A stretch of DNA of 64,000 bases. It comes from Azolla caroliniana. Taxonomy: Eukaryota > Polypodiophyta. Position 1 is the stretch's first letter; each line of letters opens with the position of its first letter. Below, one piece after another: positions 54,748 to 63,779 of this stretch. The notes beneath the pieces are model-generated. The model made no database searches, was not told the DNA's origin, and saw nothing but the letters and a program-made list of their open reading frames with translations. The stretch is taken from contig JBHGNT010000108.1 in the NCBI GenBank assembly GCA_043228905.1, positions 20,267-84,266 on the forward strand, given 5' to 3'. The position numbers and the translations under genes were made by a program.

Positions 54748-57700
54748 TCATTCCTCGCCCGTCGGTTCTTCCTCGTTTTCGGATCGTTCGTCACTGCCGA
54801 CCAGGAGAGCCGGGTCTGGCTCGTCGTCGTGTCGCTTCTTGAACGCTTTGATCCGTTTCCCTGCAACCGGTATCGTCATTCTCGTGCCGTCGAGTTCCGC
54901 CAGGTGGTATGTCCCGTTGTCATTGGCGCTCCGTACCACGTAAGGCCCGAACCACCTTCGTGCGAACTTCCGTGTAGCTCGGTGCTGGTTGTCGAGGCTG
55001 CTATCGTAGACGAGCACCCAGTCACCTTCTTCGATTTTCTTCGGTCGGAGCCGGTGCGTTCGGTCGAACCTGGCTTTGTTCTTTCTCCTCGCCACTCGGA
55101 GCTTCTCCGCAGCCAGTTCCACATCCTCCGGTCTCCGCTCGAGCTGTCGTATGCGCGCGGCCAACAACTCCTCCCGGCTCATCTCGTCCCTCCAGTCGAC
55201 CGTTGCCCACGAGGAGATCGTCCGTTCCATCGGCATGATCGGCTTCTGGCCGAACATGAGCTCCGTCGGCATGTACCCGGTTACCGAACTGTGCGTGGTT
55301 CGGTCCGCCCACAAAGCATAAGGTAGCAGCCGCGGCCAGTTACCGACTCGGCCTCTGCATGCCCGAACCAACGCCTTGACGATCGGTCCGTGTCCGCGCT
55401 CCACCTTTCCATTCGCCTCCGGATTGTACGCAGTGGTGAGCGAGAGCTTGACTCCCAGCCGGTCGAACAGCTCCGCGGCTTCTTCGGCGTCCAACTCCCC
55501 TCGGTCAGCCACGATCTTTCCGACGCACCCATACCGGCATATCACGTCCTCGACTAGGAACCGGCATACGGCCGCGGTTGTTTTGTTCGGAAGGGCCCGG
55601 CCTTCCACCTGGTTCGTCAGATCCTCCCGCGCTAGGACCAGGTACCGCATCTGTCCTACTCCCATTGGCATCGTCACCAGATCTACCATCCATTTGAAGT
55701 GGATGGTCGGAGGGTACGTGGGGTGAAGCTCGTCCCGATGTCGGACTGTGGAGTGCATCTGACAGCTCTCGCAAGTTGTCACGAACCGATGCACGTCCTG
55801 GTACTGCCCCGGCCACCAATACTTCCCCTTCAGTTTCTCAAACGTAGCCCATGTTCCACGGTGTCCAGCCCAAGGGCTGTCGTGGTAGGCCGTCAGCAGC
55901 TCCTCCTGTTCTTCCTTCATCGCCACCACCCGGAGCGGAACGCCGTCCTTCTTCTTCGGGTGCTTCCATAGACAGCTATCCCGGAGAAAGAACCGGTACG
56001 CTTTCTTCCGGATCCGGTTGGCCTCGTCCTTCGTCCATGACGCATCGGGCGTCATTGTCTTCAGAAACCCACCGATCTGCAGCCACTCCCCGTCGTACTT
56101 GCTCGCGTCGAAGTCGTTAAGCGCCGGAGTGCTTGTTCCGTCTGTTGTTACATACGCAGTCTCGAAGAAGTCCACGCCGACGTCTTCGTCCTCCGAAACC
56201 ATGCCGCCCTCGTCATCGAATCTCGCCCTTGAAAGCATGTCGGCCATGGCGTTGTCTTTCCCGGAAATGTGTCGTATTACCGGGTCTAGGGACTTGATAT
56301 ACGCTATCCACCTGAGCATTGCCAGGTCCGGCGTCGCGCATCCGGAAATCATGCCGAGAATCGGCATGCAATCCGTCTCTATGATTACCTCCGTCCCGAT
56401 CAGATAGTCCTTGTCGGCCTTCACCGCCGAAACGATACCCCAGAGTTCGCGTTTAACCTGGGCGTATCCTCGCTGCCGTTCGCTGAGGACCTTCGCACCG
56501 AATCGGATCGGGAACCGATTGCCGTCCTCGTCTTCTTGGTTGACGACCCACCCGATTCCGGTCGGACTCGTGTCAACCGTTATGTACACTGGGGTGCCCT
56601 TCCTGTAGACGGCCTTTCGGAGCGCCGGTGCTGCCGAAAGAGCCTCCTTCAGCTTCCGGACCGACTCCGTGTGCTTGTCTAGCCATTCGAATCTTCGCCC
56701 TTTCCTCAGTAATCCGTATAGTGGCTCCGCAACGTGGGCGTAATGCGGGATCCATATGTGGTAGAATGCGCATGCCCCCAGGAATCTTCGCACTTCAGTG
56801 ACCGAGCTGCAGTCGGGCTTCATCGCGGAGATGGCTTCTACCTTTGCCGGAGACGGTTTCCGGCCATATGGCCCACATAAGTGTCCGACCACCATGATTT
56901 CCGACTGCCCGAAGGCTGATTTCTCCCCCGAGAAGGTGAGCCTCGCCTCCTCTAGCCTTTGCAGCACCTTCTCGCAGTCGTCGATGTGCGCCGTCACGAA
57001 TCGCCGGCATCCGTCCGGCCCGATCGTCTCGTCCTTCTCTTCTACCGGGCATCCCTTGATCGGGATGTCGTCTAGAAACGGCATGGTGATGTTCGGGATG
57101 CAGTCCCTCAGCACCTTGTTCATCGCATTCACCATGTGGGCCACCGAGTTGGTCCCTCCTTGCGGCAGCGTACACATCCGCACTAGGCCGAGGGGAGTTC
57201 GCATCGTCGTAATGTCTCTGCTCTCCACGGCTAGCTGGAACTGGTCATACCCTGAGTATAGATCACCGACCGAGTAAATCGACCTTCCGGCGAAGGCCTC
57301 CGCGAACTCGTCTATGGTCGGTCCGATCCCCGCGTTCCGAATGGTCACTCTATTGACCGGCTGCAGGTCCTGAATGAAGCGCAATGATCCGTTTTTCTTT
57401 GGTACGGTAAACCAGCGGTTTGAATACGGGGCGCTCGACGGCTCGAGAATGCCCATATCAACTTTCTGCTTCAACAGCTCCATCAACTTCGGGATGTGAG
57501 CTCTCGGAACCGAAATTGGCTTGAGATTCCACGGTACATGCGGTACCGTGAATATCACCATCGGCTCTACGATCGTCGGGTCCACGCACCCGATTTCCTC
57601 CGGCGAGAATGCGAAGGCTTTCCCGTGCCTTCCGAGCATTCTCCGGAACCGGTCTTCCTCCGCCGGCAGTAGGAACCCGCCCCCACCGATCTTCAGCTCG

Positions 57701-58164
57701 CGGAGCGTCTCGTTGGTGAAGGTGTGTCCTATGCAGGCCCGATCTCGTAAGCTGGGGTCCGATGCAACCCCTTTAATCCGGGATTCACTGCCCTCCGGTA
57801 AGGGCGCCGCAACTGGCCTCACCTTCCGGTCCACCGTCTTGTACTTGGTGCTCACCCGGGCCGTCCGTTCCGACTCGAGCCCTCGACCGAAGTCCGCGAT
57901 GACTTCGTACATTTCTTCGGAACATACCGGTATCGTCCGGTCTTCGTTAAGGTCTTCTTCGACTACCTTCCCCAGCATTCCCAAGGTGTCGTCGAAAGAG
58001 ACTGCCTCCACGGCTCCGTTGATTCCTTCGTCAGAGCCGAGAACTCCGCACGCCCGAAGTCTCCCCTCCGTCTTTGTTTTCTCTCGGCCGGTGATGCCGA
58101 CCATCGTACATGCTCCGCTGTCGGAGAAGCAAAATTTCCTACCTATTGTACACGGTTTTATCAT
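54748..58164 (-). CDS. Gypsy pol: reverse transcriptase, RNase H, integrase
   Basis: 1138 codons from ATG at 58164; the frame is open upstream to the end of gag, one base back (-1) relative to gag. RT: KPISVPRAHIPKL, RFIQDLQPVNRV, FLPQGG-like TLPQGGTNS and catalytic MPFLDDIPIKG (FLDD, where most gypsy RTs have Y(V/L/I)DD). RNase H: TVDTSPTGIGW, KRELWG and ETDCMPILG. Integrase: HDSPWAGHRG with CESCQ (HHCC), core MVDLVT, VADRGELD and NGKVERGHG, then a C-terminal part with RKNKARFDRTHRL and RWFGPYVV. No chromodomain is visible. All catalytic acids are present. The separate frame suggests -1 frameshifting or re-initiation from gag-protease. Confidence 0.93.
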   Translation of the reverse strand: MIKPCTIGRKFCFSDSGACTMVGITGREKTKTEGRLRACGVLGSDEGINGAVEAVSFDDTLGMLGKVVEEDLNEDRTIPVCSEEMYEVIADFGRGLESERTARVSTKYKTVDRKVRPVAAPLPEGSESRIKGVASDPSLRDRACIGHTFTNETLRELKIGGGGFLLPAEEDRFRRMLGRHGKAFAFSPEEIGCVDPTIVEPMVIFTVPHVPWNLKPISVPRAHIPKLMELLKQKVDMGILEPSSAPYSNRWFTVPKKNGSLRFIQDLQPVNRVTIRNAGIGPTIDEFAEAFAGRSIYSVGDLYSGYDQFQLAVESRDITTMRTPLGLVRMCTLPQGGTNSVAHMVNAMNKVLRDCIPNITMPFLDDIPIKGCPVEEKDETIGPDGCRRFVTAHIDDCEKVLQRLEEARLTFSGEKSAFGQSEIMVVGHLCGPYGRKPSPAKVEAISAMKPDCSSVTEVRRFLGACAFYHIWIPHYAHVAEPLYGLLRKGRRFEWLDKHTESVRKLKEALSAAPALRKAVYRKGTPVYITVDTSPTGIGWVVNQEDEDGNRFPIRFGAKVLSERQRGYAQVKRELWGIVSAVKADKDYLIGTEVIIETDCMPILGMISGCATPDLAMLRWIAYIKSLDPVIRHISGKDNAMADMLSRARFDDEGGMVSEDEDVGVDFFETAYVTTDGTSTPALNDFDASKYDGEWLQIGGFLKTMTPDASWTKDEANRIRKKAYRFFLRDSCLWKHPKKKDGVPLRVVAMKEEQEELLTAYHDSPWAGHRGTWATFEKLKGKYWWPGQYQDVHRFVTTCESCQMHSTVRHRDELHPTYPPTIHFKWMVDLVTMPMGVGQMRYLVLAREDLTNQVEGRALPNKTTAAVCRFLVEDVICRYGCVGKIVADRGELDAEEAAELFDRLGVKLSLTTAYNPEANGKVERGHGPIVKALVRACRGRVGNWPRLLPYALWADRTTHSSVTGYMPTELMFGQKPIMPMERTISSWATVDWRDEMSREELLAARIRQLERRPEDVELAAEKLRVARRKNKARFDRTHRLRPKKIEEGDWVLVYDSSLDNQHRATRKFARRWFGPYVVRSANDNGTYHLAELDGTRMTIPVAGKRIKAFKKRHDDEPDPALLVGSDERSENEEEPTGEE

Positions 58165-58226
58165 ACAGATGTGGGGTTTTCCCGGAGCATCCGGACTGTC
58201 GCGGCCCCACGCCTTGGCAGTCCTCT

Positions 58227-60353
58227 CTAAAAATCCTCTCGGGTTTCGGAACCGAGGGAATCGCGGTTACGTTCGTGGTTCGGCCTTACCGTCAGAAACT
58301 GGACCGAATGGCGCCCGTCTTGGCTTTTGACTCTCGCGTAGGCCGAACCATTGTCCAGCACTTTGGTCTCCATTCGCGCCGCCGTGATGTACGGCTCTCC
58401 CAGAATGACCGGATGCGAAGACGTCTCCTGCACGAAGAAGTGCTGGTCAATCTCGACGTCGCCAATCTTGACTCGCACATTCGGACAGGCCCCGTGCAGT
58501 TCCTCGGTGGCGCGCGTTGCTGCCCTTATTTTCCACCCGTGCTTGGTGTTGATCGGCCATTTGCCCTTCTTATAGAAGTCCATGGACATCAAATTGATCT
58601 CCGATCCGTGGTCCACCAAAGCTGTCACCGGTTCCTGGACATCGCCGATCTTCACCGGGGTTTCCGTGGTCGCTCGGGCCCAGTGTGGCCTCGAATAGTG
58701 GCTTTCCGCCCACTCGTCTCCCAGCGCCATGTCGTCTAGGTGCGTCGTCCGCACTTCCACCGGTCTTTCCGGTTCTGTCTCCGTCGACAGCCTCTTCCGT
58801 TTCACCAAGTCCACGATGGAGTCGTGGAACTCCTTCTTGGCGATTCCCAGCACCTCTCGTAACGACAGCTCCACCTTGCTGTCGAGGATCCGTTCCTCCA
58901 GGACCTTCCGTAAGTCCGTGGTCCTTTCTATCTCCGTCCCCAGACGGTACCCGCCCTTCTGGGGTTTATCTTGCGTGCCGGCCCCGCCGGATTCGTCCCG
59001 TCGTGGCCCGGACCGGGTCTCGTATCGTTGTGAGGGCCCGGTCGTCCCGGGTTTCCCCACCCGCTTCTCTTCTACCAGAGCCTCGTAGTTCTGGCAAGCG
59101 GCTTCCACGAAGCCCGTCCGTTCCTCGACCGGGTCGCTCCACCCGGTCATCTCCCGTACCCGTTTCTCCGCACGGTCCGATTCCTCCCCTTTAAGCCTTG
59201 CACCGGCAAGGCCTTCCAGCATCGTCGGCCAGAATCCGGCTTTGCTTTCCCTTCGGGCCTCGCCGCCCCCGACTCGAATGCCGGCCGACGCCGAGTAGTG
59301 GACGGTTTCCGCGTGTCGGGCCGCCGCCTCTTCCATCAACCTTTTCATACCACCTTTTCCGTCGTTTCGGCTCAGGGCCCTTCGGGTGTCGCTGGCATGC
59401 ACCCGTCCTTCCCACAGGTACACCACCCTGTCCCTCAGCGCCTCCGCGAAGTCGCCGCAGTCCTTCCGAATGTGGCCGACTTCATCGCACCACATGCACC
59501 TGTTTCCTGCCGCCGGCCGTCGGTCACGAGCCGGTTCGCCACCTTCCCTTCGGGCTTGCGCGATTTGGAGGTCCTTTACCGCCCTCGTCAATTCCTCCAG
59601 CGCCGCTCCTCCGGTTGAGCCTCTGACTACGCCGGTCGAAGCCGAACCGGTTTCCAACCACTCTCGGGTCTCTTCCTTTCGCACCTGTGGCGCTGGTTCG
59701 AACTTCCTTGCTGCGACCGAGCCCGACCCGGTTACCCCGTTATCCGCCCATTCTCGCCGTTTGTCGAAACGGCCACAGACCTTCTTGACAGCCGCCCAGT
59801 CGGTAGTGAGCCCGTCTTCGGTTTCCAGCAAGAGGCCCACTTGCTCCCGATCCCGCTCGTCGACCGACTTGACAAACAGCAAGACCCGGCTCGTGTCCAG
59901 GATGGTTCGGTCGAGCGCCGAAAGGCGCGCAAAGTTTTCCTCGAACTCCCGGAGGAGTGCCGACGCGTTTCTTCCCTTCCCCGGGGACTCCACCCATTCC
60001 ATGAACCTTCGCTTCGAAAGCCGAAGCGCGTCGTCCAGCCCGTATTTCTCTAGGAGCCGACCTTCGAACTCCTCCCAGGTACGGCTCTCCGCCCGCACCT
60101 CGAGCACCTCCGCATGGATGCTCGGCATCGCCACTCGGGGAAATCCGGCAAGACGCCTTCCTTCCGGAATGTCCCGCATCAGCATCTCTGCACCGTAGGA
60201 CGCCAAATACTTCGTGGCATCCTTCCCATCGAACCGGCCGATCGTACCGACGACCGCCTCAATAGCTCTGTCGAGGGCACCGGTGCTCTCGCGCGCGTTT
60301 ACAATCCGATCCACGGCCGAAGCCATGGCCTCTGCGAGATCCGACCCCCTCAT
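58227..60353 (-). CDS. Gypsy gag with C-terminal aspartic protease
   Basis: ATG at 60353 (MRGSDLAEAM) is the first methionine after the primer site; 708 codons to TAG at 58227-58229. The N-terminal capsid-like region has VGTIGRFDGKDATKYLAS. A zinc knuckle CMWCDEVGHIRKDC (CX2CX4HX4C) is near the middle. The C-terminal protease has ALVDHGSEINLMS, i.e. D-H-G instead of the usual D-(S/T)-G, then EIDQHFFVQ and HPVILGEPYI as flap and second-half motifs. An A-T run ending in the stop codon (58229-58233) precedes the pol overlap. The protease in the gag frame and pol in another frame differ from most plant gypsy lineages. Confidence 0.92.
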   Translation of the reverse strand: MRGSDLAEAMASAVDRIVNARESTGALDRAIEAVVGTIGRFDGKDATKYLASYGAEMLMRDIPEGRRLAGFPRVAMPSIHAEVLEVRAESRTWEEFEGRLLEKYGLDDALRLSKRRFMEWVESPGKGRNASALLREFEENFARLSALDRTILDTSRVLLFVKSVDERDREQVGLLLETEDGLTTDWAAVKKVCGRFDKRREWADNGVTGSGSVAARKFEPAPQVRKEETREWLETGSASTGVVRGSTGGAALEELTRAVKDLQIAQARREGGEPARDRRPAAGNRCMWCDEVGHIRKDCGDFAEALRDRVVYLWEGRVHASDTRRALSRNDGKGGMKRLMEEAAARHAETVHYSASAGIRVGGGEARRESKAGFWPTMLEGLAGARLKGEESDRAEKRVREMTGWSDPVEERTGFVEAACQNYEALVEEKRVGKPGTTGPSQRYETRSGPRRDESGGAGTQDKPQKGGYRLGTEIERTTDLRKVLEERILDSKVELSLREVLGIAKKEFHDSIVDLVKRKRLSTETEPERPVEVRTTHLDDMALGDEWAESHYSRPHWARATTETPVKIGDVQEPVTALVDHGSEINLMSMDFYKKGKWPINTKHGWKIRAATRATEELHGACPNVRVKIGDVEIDQHFFVQETSSHPVILGEPYITAARMETKVLDNGSAYARVKSQDGRHSVQFLTVRPNHERNRDSLGSETREDF

Positions 60354-60377
60354 CTTCTGCTCTTCTGCCGCCTCTTT

Positions 60378-60394
60378 CACGTCGGGTTCACCAA
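60378..60394 (-). promoter_or_regulatory. Primer binding site of gypsy element 6
   Basis: TTGGTGAACCCGACGTG on the minus strand, two bases inside the 5' LTR end; identical to that of element 4. Confidence 0.78.
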
Positions 60395-60396
60395 GA

Positions 60397-61186
60397 TGTC
60401 GGGATATTATGCAAGTGTGTGTGGAATCGAGGCGGGACCGCGGGGGTCTCGAACCAAAGAGCAAGCGAGGGAGGGGAAAGAGAGAGAACCGGCTACGCAG
60501 GACCGGGGGTACACAGGGACACGGCCCTTCAGCACGGAGAACACGAACAGACACCGACACAGACAGATGCGAATGGCTAAATGTGTATATTAAGAAAAAC
60601 GGCTAACACGACTACAACCCTCGACGGGGCACAGGTTGGTTACGACCGAACAGGTCGGCGAACAGATGCCGATGCCTGTTCACTTCGACGCTCAAAGGGG
60701 CTGTAGCTGGTCGGAGGTGCTGCCGGAAGCACTCGGGCGTTCCTCGAAAACAGCGCGAGCCTCCTCGGAACCCTGCACGGAAAGCTATGGAGCTCAAGAA
60801 GGAAGGAAACAGAGAGCGAAGCGTCCAGAAACGGTCCGGCAGCACTTCGTCCTCTCTGCGCGAGATATCCCTGCAACAGCTCTTTCCCGCTCCTTATATA
60901 GGCCGACGAGCAGGCCGTCCTGTCAGCTTTATTCCCTGTCCCTTTTGGACAGGGATCCGCTCCGTTTTTCACGCATCCGCGTAGTTACGCCGCCGACTCG
61001 TACAGTTCGCACGCGCGACCGAAAAGACTGTTCGCGCGGTCTTTGTCTCCACTTGAGTTAGGGCCCGTTCCTGCCGATTATCCTCCTAATTCGCTTCTAT
61101 GTACTACTTGGAGCGTGCGCGCGTGAAGAACCGGTTCCCACGCCTTGGTGCGCCGATTCCGCCTATGGACGGTTTTCTTCACGACA
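60397..61186 (-). repeat. 5' LTR of gypsy element 6
   Basis: 790 bp; differs from 53887-54676 at about four positions (for example CAGGTCGGCG for CAGGCCGGCG). Confidence 0.94.
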
Positions 61187-63473
61187 CCGGAGAGGTCCGG
61201 ATCGGCGAGGGCAGGACCGGAAAGGAACGACGGCACTCGCGGCAAGTGAAGAAGAGATAATGCTTATTACCGAAGAGAGGGAGCTGAACCTTGCCGGTGT
61301 AGAGATGACCTGGGTGGTCGATTCCGGAGCGTCGTTCCACCTGACCCCGGAGAAGAAATACTTCTCATCCTACACAGCCGGTGAGCACGGCTGTGTCCGG
61401 ATGGGAAATGAAGGCACATGCCGGATTGCCGGCATAGGAGACGTGTGGCTGTTGACATCAACCGGATGCAAGATGCTGTTGAAGGATGTGCGACACGTTC
61501 CGGAGGTCCGATTGAACCTGATCTCGGCCGGGAGGCTAGATGATGAAGGCTACACGGGTAGCATCCGGAACGGTGTCATGAAGTTCAGCAAGGGGAGCCT
61601 GATAGTGGCTCGGGCCCGGAAGGTCAACACCATGTACCTGATGAATTCCCGGCTATGTTCGGAGGAGCTGAACGTGGCAGCCGACACTGCCGGTGAGCTG
61701 TGGCACAAGAGACTGTGCCACATGAGCGAGAAGGGGATGAAGAGGCTTGCAGAAGACAACCTCATTCCAGTGAAGCATGTGCATCTGGAGAAGTGCACCG
61801 ATTGCCTGGCCGGTAAGCAGAACCGAACCTCCTTCCACTCAAGGCCACCGACGAGACGTAGCGCACCATTGGAGTTGGTGCACACTGATGTGTGTCAGGT
61901 AGAAACGAAGTCACATGGCGGAGCCCAGTACTTCGTGACTTTCATTGATGATCACAGCCGGAAGCTGTGGACGGCACCGTTGAAGACAAAGGACCAAGTG
62001 TTGTCCATCTTCAAAGAACTCCACGCGAGAGTGGAAAGGGAATCCGGCAAGAAGCTGAAAGCGATACGAGCGGATAACGGAGGGGAATACCGGGGGCAGT
62101 TCCAGGAGTACTGTCGCTCGAAGGGAATCCGGCTCGAGTTTACTGTGCCGAAGACGCCGGAACTGAACGGGCTGGCCGAGAGGATGAACCGGACCATAAT
62201 GGAGAGGGTCCGGAGTATGCTAGCGCATGCGAAATTACCCAAGGGGTTTTGGGCTGAGGCAATGTCGACGGCGACATACGTGATAAATAGATCACCCTCA
62301 GTGCCTCTGGACGGAGACACGCCGCAGAAAGTGTGGACCGGTAAGGAAGTGTCCTACCGGCATCTGAAGGTGTTCGGGTGTCTCGCATACGTGCATGTGG
62401 CAAAGGACCGGAGAGGAAAGCTAGATCCAAAGACCCGGCCATGCATATTCCTCGGTTACGGCGACGACGAGTTCGGCTACCGAGTATGGGACCCGGTCGA
62501 CAAGAAGATATTCAGGAGTCGAGACATCATCTTCATGGAGGACAAGACACTCGCCGACTGGGAGTCGGAGAAGAAGATGAAGAGCTCCAAGTCGACCGGT
62601 GAGGATCAACTCTACGAGGAGCAGTCCCGACCGGCAAGGGACGGTTAACACTCGAGGATCCGGCCGAAGACTATGAAGAAACAGAACCGGCCGAAGAAGA
62701 TGAAAATGATACCGGAACCGGCCCCGATCCCGAAATGGATTCGGATGAAGAAGAATCGGAAGAACCGGTTACCGAAGCTCCGGAACGGAGATATCCTCTA
62801 AGAGAGAGAAGGGCCCCCCGGAGATTTCCGGAACCAGAGCACGTGCTGCTAACCGACGAAGGGGAGCCGGAGAGCTTTGAAGAAGCAAAGTATGACACCC
62901 AGAGCCGCAGGTGGTTGAGTGCCATGCAGGACGAGATGGATTCCCTGCATGAGAACCACACATATGAACTTGTGGAGTTGCCGAAAGGAAAGCGGGCACT
63001 TCGAAACAAGTGGGTGTTCAAGCTGAAACCGGGAGATGCCGGAAACCCCCCGAGATACAAAGCCAGGATCGTGGTGAAGGGGTTTCAGCAGAAGAAGGGC
63101 GTCGACTTCGACGAGATATTCGCCCCGGTAGTGAAGATGACCTCCATCCGGACGATGCTGAGCATAGCGGCAAGCATGGACCTCGAGGTAGAACAGATGG
63201 ACGTGAAGACGGCATTCCTTCACGGTGACCTCGAAGAAGAGATCTACATGCAGCAACCGGAAGGATTCGAGAAGAAAGGGAAAGAGCACCTGGTATGCCG
63301 GTTGAAGAAGAGCCTTTACGGACTGAAGCAGGCTCCCCGGCAATGGTACCGGAAGTTCGACTCCTTCATGACCGACGAAGGGTACCACAAAACGCAGTCT
63401 GATCACTGCGTGTTTGTGAAGAAGTTCGAAGGAGGAGACTCTCTAATACTCCTCCTGTACGTGGACGACATGT
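61187..63473 (+). pseudogene. Copia pol of element 5, frameshifted and truncated in RT
   Basis: Continues the gag frame after the CCGG duplication. Protease VVDSGASFHL, integrase (HTDVCQ, RADNGGEY, LNGLAERMN) run open to 62648, where loss of one C near 62641 (GACGG for GACCGG) shifts the frame. The remainder is open from about 62650 in the shifted frame through the RT to YVDDMLI at 63473. There the sequence switches to an inverted copy of upstream RT sequence; the rest of RT, RNase H and the first part of the 3' LTR are missing. Confidence 0.92.
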
Positions 63474-63583
63474 TGATCAGACTGCGTTTTGAGGTACCCT
63501 TCGTCGGTCATGAAGGAGTCGAACTTCCGGTACCATTGTCGGGGAGCCTGCTTCAGTCCGTAAAGGCTCTTCTTCAACCGGCA
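63474..63583 (-). repeat. Inverted duplicate of RT sequence (110 bp)
   Basis: Reverse complement of 63296-63405 with about two mismatches. Both breakpoints carry the palindrome TGATCA (63400-63405 and 63474-63479). Confidence 0.93.
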
Positions 63584-63586
63584 TTG

Positions 63587-63779
63587 AGAGATCCGGATGC
63601 GGAGACATATTTGTGAATATGTTTGCCAAGAGCCCTTGAGGCTATATTTGTAAATAGCCCGAAAGTCATATGTGTATAAATATGACTTAGGGCAAACAGT
63701 TAAGTCTGTTGTTGCTCATTTTCTGTTTTCCACTAAGAGGGAGCGAAGTGAGAGCAGCCGAGAGAGAGTGAGAGAGAGA
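63587..63779 (+). repeat. LTR fragment of element 5
   Basis: Forward copy of about 52558-52755 of the 5' LTR (GAGATCCGGATGCGGAGACA through the GA-rich tract), joined directly to the inverted RT piece. Confidence 0.9.

Larger units (their letters stand above)
53887..61186 (-). mobile_element. Complete Ty3/gypsy retrotransposon (element 6)
   Basis: 7300 bp on the minus strand. LTRs 53887-54676 and 60397-61186 are both 790 bp and differ at about four positions by eye. A 4-bp CCGG duplication (53883-53886, 61187-61190) flanks it. Primer site, gag-protease ORF, pol ORF and polypurine tract are present without stops. It may be autonomous and recently active. Confidence 0.93.

Noticed and set aside
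54748-60353. Recent horizontal transfer of the gypsy element from a fungus
   Set aside because: Unusual motifs alone do not show this; a related gag (element 4) and LTR (27135) occur nearby at different ages, which points to long residence in this genome. Left as a question for phylogeny.
54589-60606. Long plus-strand frames antisense to the gypsy gag and pol (for example 57521-58330, 59386-60198)
   Set aside because: GC-rich shadow frames of the minus-strand coding regions; no motifs.
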